DNA of 64,000 nucleotides from Acanthaster planci (GCF_001949145.1 NW_019091506.1:152279-216278), one strand, 5' to 3'; shown: positions 1 through 12,438, counted from the stretch's first letter. The notes: a model not told the origin generated them from the sequence alone. A program made the numbers and translations.

Positions 1-2565
1 TAAGTGTTATGAATATGTTGAACTTACCTGTTTCACTGAAGTCACCAAAGTCAGTTTTATCACCTTAGTTTAGCCTGGTTGAATGTTATGATCAAATGTC
101 AGTCAATTTAGCTGTAGGCCTAGTTTGAAGAACCGATAAGTGCAGTATGTAGTACATGTGTAACAAGCTCTTGAAAGGAAAGATAATATGCACACTGTTA
201 AACATGACTGCCAGTTTATTGACTACTCCCAATCAGATTTTGGGAACCTCTTTTGAAGTTTAGTTATCCTAGGAAACTCAACATTGACAAAAATAGTTAA
301 TAACTTTATCCTTTTCAGATCGAATAAATAAATGGCTAAGTAAGCCATATCCGATATGCGAATTTTCCTCTGAGTCCGATCGAGTTGCTTGCACTTCTGA
401 AGATCCAGCATTCTTTCGAAAAACATGCTAATATTTAACCAATTTAATGTTCGAACAAAAAACACAGTTGGGTTTTTCTGATAAATATATGTATACAATG
501 CCCATACGGCTATAATTTTGGACATATAAAGGAGAAAAAAGATTGTTGAAATGCTGGCAATATTTTGCCTTGTGTAACATATATGGCCATGTTGTCACCC
601 CCCTCACAGTGTGTGTTATAGAGCGCACAATACTGTAATTGAGGATTTATCTGAAATTAGGGGTACACTATTAATCATGGGTGTAATCCATCGTGCAATA
701 TGATTGTTATTAATGAGAAAGAGTCAGGGTGGTATTATCCATCATGCTATAAAATGGTTATATATTGATGAGAGAAAGAGGGTGCCAGACCAAGGGCCAA
801 ATGGTCCAATAATACTTGGGATCATTTTGACTACTTGCAAATTATGGGATGTGTGGTGATGCAAGTAAATACTTCGTTTGCAAATTTGATGTTACATATT
901 TTTACATTTTCAAAATCAGCATTTATGATTTTTGTCTTTGGGTGACAGAATTACATGTATATGCATAAATTGGACTGGCTGATTGACATGTTGCCTTCCA
1001 AAAAGCCTGTTCTAAATAGATTGATAACAATAGATTTGCACTCACCCGGTGTGCAAAAAAATGCTCATCTTAACCAAAATCTTGTGACATCCGAGCTTGT
1101 ATTACACATTTTTCCCCTCATAGGAATGTGCACAATTCAGTCAGGACTGGCAATATGCTCGTCTAAACCAGTGTCTCGTCTTACCCGAGCTCGTATTACC
1201 GAGGCTCGACAGTATTATAACATGTATTCTTAAAAAAAGGAAACTATGTATAAAAAAATCAACATGACTAGGTTTTTTTTATAATTAAGTAACCCTTGTA
1301 CTTTTCATTAGGTTCATCCAATTAATGAAGTCTTGTAGTAGCCCCCAGTCCAATTTCTGTCATTGCCTTTTTCGTTTATTACGTAACGCAAGCAGTGAAG
1401 CATGTCCCCATTTCTCTTTAAATAGCCCCTATTGCCACGGGTCTCTTTCTCATTCTTTCTTGCATTGCTGATGATCACAGCGGTCGCTTCACTACTTTGA
1501 CTTCTTCTGCTTCCTTCTAGGTGATTCCGGTTGTTAATTTTTATTCTTTTCTTCGCGTTCGTTGTTGTGGTGAACCGGGTTGTTTGGCAGTAGCATACAG
1601 CTTATATATTCTGGTGAGCTACAGCGGCAGCGTTTCTTTTCATATCTTACTTTATTTGTTTCTCAGGTGGTCTATTTATTTTCCTCTTGATTTAAAAATT
1701 TGTTTACTTTAGTTTGTGAAAGAAGAAAACTGCATAAAGAAAAACACACAAAAAGAGAGAGTTCAATTTTTTTTTATTTATTTTCTAAGGCAAAGTAGCC
1801 ACCCAATTATTTTCAAAGGCTAAGTTAGCTACTCTATTTTCTGAGGCAAAGTAGCCTAAAGTCTAAATGGAACTGAACTGCAGAACTTCATTATCCTGGA
1901 GTTCACTTGCATCATTTTTTCTCATGTCTAAAATATCGAACACACCTACACCAAACAAAAATGCATGCTTAATAAATTAAATGTACATGTAGTTATGCTA
2001 ATTTACTGTCACAAGTCCAGTAAGTCTCATTTTATGCTCCAGTGACACATTCTCCATAGCTCCGAAGATATAAATAAAGACAAAACAACTGAATTTGGGA
2101 ACTTGAAGCCAAGCAACACTTGATATTTAACAGTCAATGTGGTTTAAACAACTGTTTTTACCTGATTCAATGGCAAAATTTATACAACACATCCTCCACC
2201 GTATTGGTTATTTAATGTACACGTATAACAGAAAGTGCAGTCTCGTCATTAGGAACAGACTTTTGATGGGAAGCACATGTAAACTTTTGATAGTTTTCCA
2301 TTTCACATACAATGCATTTCATACTGGTGCTCACTGTGCTGTGCATGGTACAGAGAGTCTACAGGAGAGTGAATGTACTAATTCTGAATACATTCAGTTC
2401 CCAATCAGCTAAGTGCAAACACTGATGAACACTTCAGTGTTGTAGTCAAGACCCTCACCAAACCACACAGAAGACCGGTCGCACATAACAGGCTGGGTGA
2501 CAAAGCTTCGCTCCGTTTACAGTTCTCATTTGGAATAGCTCCTGATCTGAAGTCAGACTGGAGGC
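1..2565. other. Non-coding stretch, no gene seen
   Basis: No reading frame here shows a recognisable domain or sensible splice sites. The stretch is AT-rich. It holds an imperfect direct duplication of about 50 bp near 679-783 (two copies sharing ATCCATC and GAGAAAGAG words) and a copy of a dispersed repeat near 1058-1212. A TTTATT run near 1765-1785 could act as a minus-strand poly(A) signal for ETAA1, but this is a guess. Confidence 0.5.
1058..1212 (-). repeat. Dispersed repeat copy (same family as 17.3 kb)
   Basis: Read on the minus strand, this segment aligns by eye with 17322-17525 on the plus strand. Both share ACGAGCATATT, then CACATTCCTATGAG, then a further ACGAGC/CGAGCTC word in the same order and spacing. 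Two diverged copies in opposite orientation mark it as a repeat, probably a non-autonomous DNA transposon fragment. Confidence 0.5.
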
Positions 2566-2722
2566 CTTGTGATGTTCTTGTGACGGTCTTGTGATGTTCT
2601 TGTGACAGTCTTGTGACAGTCTTGTGACGGTCTTGTGATGTTCTTGTGATGGTCTTGTGATGGTCTTGTGATTTTCTTGTGACGGCCTTCTGATGTTCTT
2701 GTGACGGTCTTGTGATGGTCTT
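2566..2722. repeat. 11-bp minisatellite (CTTGTGATGTT type)
   Basis: About fourteen head-to-tail copies of an 11-bp unit, CTTGTGACGGT / CTTGTGATGTT / CTTGTGACAGT, with point differences between copies. It lies 169 bp beyond the ETAA1 stop codon, so it may sit in the ETAA1 3' untranslated region. Confidence 0.9.
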
Positions 2723-2890
2723 AAGAGGTCTCGACTACAACACTGGAATTCTCAGCAAAGAGGACCAGGATCCAACACAAGCCAACAATTTTATGCATCC
2801 CATAAGTGTCCAGAAGGTGCCCTTGCTTTGCTCAATAACATAGGACCTTGACCATCTCTCTTCGGAGCACATCCAATCCTTTGCTTTACC

Positions 2891-3039
2891 TCACCTTGAA
2901 GGTGGCATGCATCCGTGCACTCCAGCTCCTTTAAATGTCTCCATGCGTCCACTGCTCTTTCCATGTTTCTTTCGCCGGGCCATGGCCTGCTGTCGCTTCT
3001 TTTCAATTTCAGTCTGGCTGCAGACTTTCTGACAATTCC
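2891..3039 (-). CDS. ETAA1: ETAA1 last coding exon with RPA32C-binding motif
   Basis: The exon enters at a CTGCAG acceptor, joins in phase to the big exon, and ends at a TGA at 2891-2893. It encodes EIEKKRQQAMARRKK at about 2966-3010. That is the basic amphipathic helix used by ETAA1, SMARCAL1, TIPIN, XPA and UNG2 to bind the winged-helix domain of RPA32. About 22 residues follow the helix. Confidence 0.88.
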
Positions 3040-6000
3040 CTGCAGAACAAGAGGCAAGATATGTTGTACACTAGGTGGTTCCATTAGTGTATTTTACAAA
3101 TGGGGCCAATTCTTTTGAAAAATAAGTTGATGAGGCATTTGTGCATCGTGTTATACATCAGCAATGGTAAAAAAAAAAACCAGAGGAATTTTTGTAAGGC
3201 AAAGCATTAATATTCATTTAATAGCTAAAAAGGTTCAGGCCATGCATCTTGGTAAGACCCATGTCACTCTATGCCCAAACCATAACTTCATATCAAACAA
3301 GAACACGATGATGTGAAAAATGATCAACAAAGTAGCTGTGATTGATTCATAATTTGGCAAGATTTGGGGCAGAATGTGTCTTGCTTGGCTTGCTGTTATT
3401 AAAATGTCTTCAGAACAGATCATTTTAAGAAAGCCGAAATCCAAACTCAGTTTACAGAACGTGTATGACTTTTTCAATTTATAAACTTACCAGTTTGAGC
3501 AGGAGGAACAATGGGTTTGAGATGACTCCTTGATGAAACTGGAGGGTCATGTGATAATAAGTGTGTCAATCCTGACGTGCTTTGCTGCCATTTATGATCT
3601 TTTGGGGCCACCTTGACAGATGCTGAAATGGTTCTTGTAGCAGTAACAGATTTGGTGTCTGCGGTAGAAGACGGTTGTCGCTGAGGTGAGTCCATCCCAG
3701 TGCACAGTGATATCAACATGTCATCCGTCAGACTACCGTCAAATGGGTCTGCGGCCGACTCTTGATTGATTAGAGGCTCAGTGTTTGTCTTCTTCAGGGT
3801 ACCGTTTGTGGACGCACTGATGGTACCTACCACTGACCTTGTGAGGCCAGTCACTAGCTTGGGCTGATTAGTGCTGCCTGTCTGAGGGTTGAATTTACTG
3901 GCTTGGTTGCTGTTACAGGCTGGTGGGTTTGGCTTGAAGGATCCAGTTGAGGATTGCTGTCCAGTTGTATTGGTCTTCTCCAATGCCTCAGCCTGGGACA
4001 ATTGCTCGAGCAAAGTCTCATCGTCTAGACAGCCACTCCACACACTGTCGTCATAGTCAGCTGATGCCGGGCCCATGACTGACTGACTCCTTGTCAGCCT
4101 ATTGCTGGATGAGGTGCTGGAGCTGGACTGGCCAAAGGAGACTTGGCCCAAGTTCGAGTGGCCTGTGCTGGCTTGACTGGTGCTAGAGGGATGGGAAACG
4201 TTGATGGACTGTTCAGGGGGTGACTGGCTGGTTTTGGACTTAAACACAAATGAGCGTCCAATGTTGGCCCGACCTGCAGTTGAATGACCTGAATTTGACT
4301 TAACAGTGACTGCTTTACAAACGGTAGACCGAGTTGTGGATGACTGACCCTTACTGGACTGACCAGTCATCAAATGGCCTGAATAGATCTGAAAACCAGT
4401 ACTGGAGTGTGACAAAGACAACTGAGGAGTCTTGTACTGACCAGTGACCATATGGCCAGCATTTAACTGGTCACTGGTCAAATGGCCAGGTTTTAACTGA
4501 GATGTGGATGGCTGATGAGTGCTAGACTGACAAGTAATCGAACAGCCAGAATTTGCCTTAACAGTGAGTGCCTGACCAGTGGTGACCTGAGGTATAGATG
4601 TTTGGCCTGACCTTAAGTGATTAGTGACCAGATGGCTAGCATTTGAATGACCAGGGGCTGCTTGACTAGTAATGGACTGAAATGTGGACGTTTGACCTGA
4701 CCTACACTGACCAGTGACAAGACAACTAGTATTTGACTTACCAACATTGACCAACTGATCTGTATTGAAGTGAGAAATTGACGATAAATGAGCAATTGAC
4801 TGACTAGTGATAACAGTGCCAGCATTTGAAGTAACGGTAACTGACTGTCCAATGGTGGCCACAGATGTACAGATTTGGCCAGTACTAGAAAGACCTCTAA
4901 GCACATGGCCGGCATGGGACTTACCAACAATGACTGACTGACCTGTATTGGTTGACGATTTGTGACCAATTGACAGACCAGTCACCAAATAGCCAGTATT
5001 TGACTTACCAGAGAATGACTGACCACTGAGGGACTGTGAGGTAGATCTTTGGCAAGTACTAGACTGACCAGCGGCAAAACGGTGAGTATTTGACTTACCA
5101 ATGACCAATTGACCATTATCGGCTTTGGAAAGAGATGCTTGACCAGTGCTGGACTGACCAGTGACTAAACATCCCACGTTTGTCTTACCAGTGACTGACT
5201 GACCAGAGTTGAACACAGAGGTTGATGATTGGGAAGTACCGGATTTATCAGCAAGCAAAGAGCCTGAATTTAACTTGGAAGCAATGGGTTGAGAAACACT
5301 GCACTGAACAAGTGGCTGACCTGACAATGACTGAACAACTTTCGACTGAGCAATAGGCATTCGATGAGTGTTGGACTGACCAGTGACCAAAGAGTTGGCA
5401 TTTGTCTGACCATTGACTGACTGACCAACCTTAGACTGGGAAGTGGGCACTCGACAAGCACTGGACTGAACAGTCATCAAACTGCTACCGTCTGACTGAC
5501 TGGAGGCTGATTGAGTAACCTTTGACTTGGAAACGTCTGGTCGACCAGAATTTGACTGATCACAAACTAAGTGACCACTGTTGAACTGCGAGATTGACAA
5601 TGTTCCAGTGTCAGACTGGTCAGTGATGAACTGCCTTGTATTTGCTTGATGATGGGAGACATGTTGGGCATCATTTGGTGCTGGTTTATCCCTGCTGACG
5701 TTTTCGGTCACAAGTTGTTTCTGAGAGAGTTGTTGTCCAGTATGCACAGGCTCCTTTTGTTGGAGTTGTTTAGTACAAAGAGGCTCCTGATGTCCTTCAG
5801 GAATTGTGGAGTTCTCCTCCATGTGTCCGCCCATGGCATCCTTGGAGACACTGAACATTAGTACAACAGGCAAACACACTTATTTTCAATTCAATATCGT
5901 AGGGTTCTAGTCAAAACAAGAACTCTTGTGAAAGATCAGTGAACAAGTGCGAAGCCAGAAAAAAGGAGGAAATTCGAAGTTGCTCTAGATTTTTGTAGTG

Positions 6001-9000
6001 TTTTCAATTTGTAACAGCATATTCCCATAGTAAAAAACAAACAAACAAACAAATCCAGCTGATCTATGGTAAAATTGCACACCTTGGTAAAATTTTGAAT
6101 TTGTCCCTCTGGTTGCAGTAACTTGCCAACTGCCCTTTTGCCACATTAGATGGCTTCCAGAACAGTTTTCCAGACAAACATCAAGGAAAGCAATAAGAAA
6201 TCCACAACCTACAGCCTCACCTATTGTTGATTGCGTTGGCTATTTTCTCTAGCTCTGCTTGGAGGAGGGACACCCTGCCCGATGTCTTCCTGCGTGTTAT
6301 CTTGGGTTTAGAGCTGAAATTGGAACGGCAAAGCAAAGGTGATATCATCATTAAACATTGTGGATAATGAAAACAAGGACTTCTCAAAAGCACCCTAGGC
6401 ACTGTAGCTCGCAAGCCTGAAGACACCTGTTGAGAGGAGACAGTGAGAAGCAGTTGCAGTTTTAGAGGTGGGAGGAAACCCCCAATGAATATTCTGGGTA
6501 AAACCTGCAGAATCAGCAAGGGACTGAAAAGCCTAATCCACATGCGGACTGAGCCGGGAATCGAACCCAGGCCGCAGAGGCAAAAGATGAGGAAAGAGCC
6601 ACTACACCAACCTGAATTCCTTTACAGGGTTGTTGGTGTTGGGGGAAATAGGAAAAAAAACAGGTGCAACGATTTAGACATGTCACCATTCCTACAGCAG
6701 GATTCATGTACTTTCAACTATAACTAAGTCCCAAATCATTCAAATAACTTGCAGTGTTTCCTGTGCTACTTTGTAAAGGTGCAGGGTGAAGCGGGCCAAC
6801 TCTTCCCATCCTTCCCTTCAGATCAAGTTTCAGACATGCAGTGTTATAGATAAATTTCTGGCCAGAAACCCTGAAATAAGTAACTGATTGTTTCTGTGGA
6901 ACAGCTAAGTATAGTCTTATCAACTAAATACCAAAGAATCACAAGCATTGGAAGTTACATTAAAGGTTAATGTATACCTTTCTTGGTCGGTTGGACCTAG
7001 GGTTTTTCTGACAACACTGAGGTCCACTGCTGGATGGCTAGGGCTACGACTCATCCATAAACCGAGAAGAGGCATGTCTGCAGGATCATTATCCTAGGGA
7101 ATAAACATCCATGACAACGCATTTTAAATTGATGACTTACTAATTTCCTGCATAGCGCGGGGCCTCAACGTGGATCAATGTTTCTGTTCAAATCCATGAC
7201 TTTTTTTTGCCAGCAGCCAAAAAAAATTGGTAAGCAACAGTTCCGTTCAACAGTAAAGTCATGCTTTCATGTTCCAGTGCGGTTACTTAAGAACAGTTTT
7301 TTTACACTCTGTGAAAACCTAGTGAGATTTTATCACAAGAGACCTTTGCATGAGAAAGCATCGAGGCCAACTTTATTGTATTTGTTGGATTATAAATGTA
7401 CCTATCCTGAATTACACAATGAAGTATTTTGTGTGATCTAAAATTAAAGAAAACAACAGTATGCAGCATATGTAAGAATATGTATGACTGACAATTGCTA
7501 GGCTTATGCTAAAAGCATGTCCAGTAATTTCAAACTTTGATCGAGGATAATTTAGTTGTAATAAAACAGGTAACGTTCACTTAACCCCTTCGTGCCGGGA
7601 TGCGGCTAGAGCCGCCGTAAAAATTGAGATCCTCAGCCCACTTTTCAGCTATTATTCTCAGCCCACGCTTGAGCGACCACGGTGAAAGAAGGCAGACCCT
7701 GGCTCTCGTATATATGGTGATTAGTCTTTATGTGTAGCCCAGAAATGAAAAGACCGAATTTGCATCATAATCACCGGCTTCACAATAGTCCCCACTTTGA
7801 AAAGAGGCAACGGGAATGTGGAAGCGTGAGTAGAGCTGCATACCACCAAACAATCAGCCTTTTCACTGTGAATTCAAAGCGTGCAGAGCACGCACGGCCA
7901 CAAACTGAGAATTTGCGGTTTGGCAGGTGGCCTTCGTGGCCAAGCGAGTCTGGAAGTCTTGGATTCGGCTTTCAGAAAGAAATTCCAATCGTCAAGGGGT
8001 TAGAAATTTTATTTTCATTCCGTCTGACCACCTTTCTAGCTTATACAAATTTGAAATGATACATGAGTTGGTGCAAATTTGAACATAAGATTCTCTGGCA
8101 AAGATAACATAGTTCAGAATGGATGCTGTTTTCCCTCCCGGTGAGTTACAACCTATCTCATTCAAACACATATACCCTACAAGTTTAGCTCCCTTCTCAA
8201 CAAACTACCAGAGATCACCCATCATGGCAAAATAGCCCACATGACTTTGCCATGATCACGACGAGGTACAGTCTAAGCGCCGAGTTTACTAATGGGTCGG
8301 GTCAGAAATAGCCTTGCACAGATAAGACTCTTCATGACAAACTTACAGTGTTCCCTGTGGGACTGTTGACACACTGGACCATCTCGGATATATCCCCTGC
8401 CTTATTGCGCCCATGGCGACCTGCAAAGGATCAAAGGAACTAAGAAAATGTATTCCGGATGTCACTATCATTTTATACCTTTCATCACTGCAATTTATGG
8501 GAACATGTTCATTTATTAGAGGCCCCGACCTCATGAATGAGGCAGTGGTCTCCCAGCTCCTGAGATTTAACTGATGGCTGTGTGCTGTGATCATGACATC
8601 ATTTGTTATTGTAGTCTAGTCCACTACAAGCCCCTGCAAGTCCAGCATGAATCACTCAGTGTTAAGCCAAGTCACGGCCTATTCAAATGTACTGTGACAA
8701 AAACATTCCTCGCCCTCTTACTTATGACTGGCCTTGTGAAGGGATTTGCGATGGGCTCGACTGCAACATTGGCTTCCTGTCAATGTGTCTGATACACCAG
8801 TGTGCAATTACACTGAAATTAAACCTGGCTGTGCTTTGATGTGGTGAAGAAAATTGGATGTAAGGATTGACAGCCAAGATGAAGGCAGTCAGCAGACCAC
8901 CACCTCTACCCCATTCCCCTTTCACCATAATCACCATTGTACTCATTGTAACCACCAATGTCTTCACCAAGAACCGAGATCGATCTTTCTTTCCTCTCTT

Positions 9001-9540
9001 CCTTTGTCAGTCTTACGATCATCTTCATGTATCTCAAATCTCGCTTTTTCTTACCGATTCTCCGCTGTAAATGGGCTGTGGGCGAGTTGCCGTCCCAGAT
9101 TATTTCAGTGTCAGATTCACTATGGGAATTGTTTAGCATCCGTCGCCCTGCAGTGGTGAACAAATGCACTATGAAAACCCCTTTTCTATTGTGTACAAAT
9201 GTCAACTTTGTTATGACACTTGCAAATCTTTTTAAACCTCATTTAAATGGAAAATTGAAAAATTTACATGTCGAGGTATAATTATATTTTCCAAAGCTTA
9301 CCCCATTTTTTTAATTCTTAACTGAAAGATACACTGGCAGACTAGCATTGTCGGACAGTCACTGGATCCCCATTCATTTCCTTGAATTTATCAATAAAGC
9401 CAACAATCTCAGAATACCCAGCACAGTACTTCATGCATTTCTTACCTGAGTAGATCTTGGACCTACAGTCTGGGCTGACGTAAGCAGTGGATATGATGTT
9501 GCTGTCTGTCTGGGGTTCTGCTTTGCGCCTTCTTAAGCTG
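2891..9540 (-). CDS. ETAA1: ETAA1-like ATR activator, split gene (5' end not found)
   Basis: ETAA1 binds RPA-coated single-stranded DNA at stalled replication forks and activates the ATR-ATRIP kinase. Coding exons, 5' to 3' on the minus strand: 9446-9540, 9055-9147, 8347-8420, 6978-7093, 6221-6313, 3491-5850 and 2891-3039. All have GT-AG borders and compatible phases. Family hallmarks in order are SDTEIIWDGNSPTA (exon 2), GDISEMVQCVNSP (exon 3), MPLLGLWMS (exon 4), a short coiled segment LLQAELEKIANAI (exon 5), two acidic blocks near the end of the big exon, and the RPA32-binding helix EIEKKRQQAMARRKK in the last exon. About 990 residues are visible, near the vertebrate length. The acceptor of the first listed exon could be at 9540 or 9537, and it needs two bases from an upstream exon I could not place. 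The identification rests on motif order, because the middle is low complexity. Confidence 0.85.
3491..5850 (-). CDS. ETAA1: ETAA1 large exon: ~30-residue repeat array and acidic ATR-activation-like motifs
   Basis: This exon codes 786 whole codons. From about 5650 down to 4180 the protein is an array of degenerate repeats of 27-32 residues, consensus roughly GQSVTGKSNTG-LVTGQSSTG, about 16 copies, rich in Ser, Thr, Gln and Gly. About 14 SQ dipeptides, potential ATR/ATM sites, are scattered through the exon. After the array come two acidic-hydrophobic blocks: DDSVWSGCLDDETLLEQL (about 3995-4060) and DPFDGSLTDDMLISLC (about 3700-3755). They resemble the acidic blocks of vertebrate ETAA1, where one such block is the ATR-activating domain. 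Which block activates ATR here is inference. The true start is the acceptor at 5850, not the ATG at 5879: the phase requires AG joined to T at 5850. Confidence 0.85.
4180..5650 (-). repeat. Coding minisatellite, unit about 90 bp, inside ETAA1
   Basis: The unit is visible at protein level as GQSV-GK(S/T)N-G-LVTGQSSTGQ-S, repeated about every 30 residues (individual units 27, 29, 30, 31 and 32). On the plus strand it appears as recurring words such as GACTGACCAGT and TTTGACTTACCA. Units are diverged but in frame, so the array has been kept coding. Confidence 0.8.
6445..6612 (-). mobile_element. tRNA-derived SINE (intron of ETAA1)
   Basis: Read on the minus strand, the element opens with an RNA polymerase III A box, TGGTGTAGTGG, followed by a B box, GGTTCGATTCC, at tRNA-like spacing. 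A non-tRNA body with a CCTCCCACC stretch follows. It lies in the ETAA1 intron between 6313 and 6978. There is no anticodon-stem pairing good enough for a working tRNA. Confidence 0.75.
7581..8003. mobile_element. piggyBac-type MITE candidate (TTAA ends), copy 1
   Basis: The left end reads TTAACCCCTTCGTGCCGG and the right end TCAAGGGGTTAG. This gives inverted CCCCTT/AAGGGG termini at a TTAA-like target (the right TTAA is mutated to TTAG). The ends match the cleaner 190-bp copy at 18084-18273. It lies in the ETAA1 intron between 7093 and 8347. No transposase frame is inside. Confidence 0.65.
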
Positions 9541-12438
9541 CTGAATGAATGGAAAGCAAACTGAAATTCCTACATAATGCATTAATAATTATTAATAGGT
9601 ACAGTGCAACAGGGTCTGCTTTCACAAAGTACAGCTTTGCCCACTGCAGAATGTAGCAGCCTGTCGTGATTAGTCACTGATTTCACAACAATCTAGGGGG
9701 TCAATGTAAATACCCACAACTGCCTACAGCCCTTAACCCTAACTCACTTGGAATTCGTTTCTGGCAGCCAAACCCTACCACTTTGCAGGAATCCAATGGT
9801 ACACTGTCTGGGCTTTCTAAACTTCTACAGGGTACCAAGTCTCCAGTAAAATAACAGCGGCTGGGCACCCCATTTTGCTATCCTCAGAAAATCTCTGGAA
9901 ATCCTCCTGGTGGCCACACTTTGTTTTAATACAAACCTTCAAAAGGTTGACCTTATTTTCAACTTCTGTTTCATTTTTTCAGAGGTTACTTTACTGCCAT
10001 TTCAGTTTTTACACTAATGAGTACAAGCAAACCTGTGATTCAATCCTCAGGAAGAAATCCTGATGTTACATTGGTGTGTACAAATGTTCTCTTCTCTGTT
10101 GATTCATTGTTGTTTATATCATCACCAACACCACGAAGTAGCACTCAACTTCACTTGCGTGCTACCATGCTTTGTGAAAACCATGTTTCACAAGTAGCAC
10201 TCGTGTGTTTTGTCAATATGGCATGGATAAAAACACTTTGAAAGGTCTAAGATGATTTGATTCACCCGTAAATGTGACTTAACTAGAAGATGCTCTTAAA
10301 ACTTGTTTTAACTGTTAAATTAAGGAAAAAGTCAATTCCTGAAAATGACAATCCATGGAGCACGTGCCACACGGCACCAAGCGCTACTTTGTGAAAATAA
10401 AAATAACATCTTTCTGTAAAAGACGTGCTGAAGCGGCGCACACATCTATGAATGAGTACTGCTCCGTAGTGTTGATGACAATATGAATAGCAATAAGCAA
10501 GCATCAATCCCTCTCTCAGAAATGTTTTCAGTAAGTAAATTCTGGATTCACAATTTAAATAGAAAAACCTATGCCCTGGAATTATGTCTTCCCTGGATGA
10601 CATCACAACAACAGTGCCCTCAGTTGTCGAGGAAAGCTTGAATAATTTTAAGTGTTTAATTAAAAAAAGCACACTTTTCAATGCATATAACCAAATTGGA
10701 ATGTAAAAGAGGTTGCATCCATTAAAGATTAGTACAAACTTGCAGAAAAATTGTGTCTAAGAAAAATCAATTATATATCCTGTGGATGTGCCTATTTTGG
10801 TAACCAGAATTAGAAGCCGTTACTGTGGTGGCACAATGTTTGTGTACGGGTGGTACGCCAATGTTGCATGCCACTCCAACCAATAGGGTGTCTTCAATTA
10901 CCAAATGCACACACGCTCCAAGCTCAAGAATGTGAGTGTGAGCGTGGTGCCACTGCAGTCAAAGGTGTCTCCTCTAATTAGTCAATAAATAAAAGAGAAT
11001 TCAATAATTTTGTGCCTGCAATCCAGGCTGACACGGAGTAGCTGTTGCAGTTTACCAATTTACGCTCTGAGATACTTGTCCCACCCACAGCACTTGGAGA
11101 GGAGAAGTTCACTTTATTACACATATGTCCAGAAACCAAATGGTCAAAAGAGACAGGCTTCCATCTGAGTTTTACCGTGATGAGATTTTCATCTTTTTGG
11201 CTGATCCTGGGTCTGGCCTGGTGAGGTTGATGTCATGTTTTTCTCGTCGCCTCTTACTCATCTCAAGGACAAAAGAAATCACATCAAGTAGGTTGTGTAA
11301 GTTTTGGTACCGTCCCTTGTTGAACTCCTAATCTGTGTAAAAACAAAGAAGTACACTGCAATATCATTCAGAATATCGCATATCAAATTGCTTTCAAACA
11401 ACCTGACACTCTGATACCTCATCAACTGTGATTTCAATACATGTATAGAATCACAGCTGAACTCCATTGATGAGAGCACTCCTAATACATTCTGCTTATA
11501 ACGAGGATATTTTTAGGTCCAAATTCTTTGTTTTTGTGCCTGATAGTGATAATACAAGGTTCCTGTTACAAAATGTAATCTGCAAAGTCCAAAGAACCTC
11601 TTAACGAGGCTCAACTGTATATTCAATTGGGTTCATGCACAGTGTTCATTCTTCCTGAAATATAACATTATTATTAATAAAAAGTGATATAATGTCCTAA
11701 AAAGTGAAATTTAGCTAAACAAATTCCAAAGCATGTACTTAGGAGACAGGTTTTCTAGTTTTTTCAGACAAGTCCCACAGGTTTGCACAGAGGGTGACAC
11801 TGACACACTACCTGAATACAGGGGAATCCTACCTCCATGAGGGGAATCAAGTTCAGTTCAGTTTATTTTTCACATAATTACTGTAAAGAAACAGTTTCAC
11901 AAAGTGTACAGGTTTGTGGATATGGAACTCTTTCCAATAAAACTGTAAAAGTGCCTAAGCTACGCCAGTTGTCATCAATTTGCAACTCCATGCTCAGTCA
12001 TGCATAAATACTAAAATGGTACTTGGTACACAGTACTACTTCTACTAGGCCTAGTCTGTAGTGCTAGTACTACTATAGTACTAGTACTACTACTAGGCCT
12101 ATCACATTTTAAAATTTTAACGTCACGCAGTGCATGCATTTTAAACTTGTTGATGCTCTTTCTGAGGAATCTAAAAGTAAGGATTTATGCTCTGCGTACA
12201 AATTAAGGAAAGCGAAGTGATTTATTACCTCAAGAAAAAGCGGAGTATTCTACCTCCATGATTCAAGTAAATTAGTTGATAACCAGCCTCAACATTATTT
12301 TACAAAAATACCGCCTCTATGTGTAGCGCCCCCACGTGATGGATCTAAGGGGGTTTAGAATCGCTATCCAGACCTTCCCTGTGATATAAGATAACCCGAA
12401 ATTAAAGGCACCCGACGATTGTAGATCATCAAGAAAAC
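9541..12438. other. Intergenic stretch upstream of ETAA1, first ETAA1 exon presumably here
   Basis: No coding exon could be placed with confidence. The ETAA1 open frame at 9540 needs an upstream exon ending two bases into a codon, so one should lie here or beyond. A segment near 11485-11620 has AACGAGG words and ends in a CAGTTGAGCCTCGTTAAGAGG-like end (minus strand) next to a TA, as in Tc1/mariner MITEs. Positions 12040-12110 are a CTAGTA/TAGTAC palindromic low-complexity patch. Confidence 0.4.

Noticed and set aside
2566-2722. CRISPR-like array
   Set aside because: Units are contiguous 11-mers without spacers in an animal genome; it is a minisatellite.
4613-4969. Second minus-strand frame of 118 codons inside ETAA1
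   Set aside because: An alternative frame of the repeat array; long frames arise there because the repeats lack stops in more than one frame.
5861-5879. ATG at 5879 as start of a single-exon 801-aa protein
   Set aside because: Five upstream exons join in phase to the acceptor at 5850 and carry the ETAA1 N-terminal signature, so the ATG is intronic.
6543-6612. Possible tRNA gene (A and B boxes on the minus strand)
   Set aside because: The boxes are present but the arms do not pair into a cloverleaf, and a long non-tRNA body follows; it is a SINE.
8854-9281. Three overlapping plus-strand frames of 67-107 codons
   Set aside because: They overlap ETAA1 exon 9055-9147 on the other strand and show no domain or splice logic.
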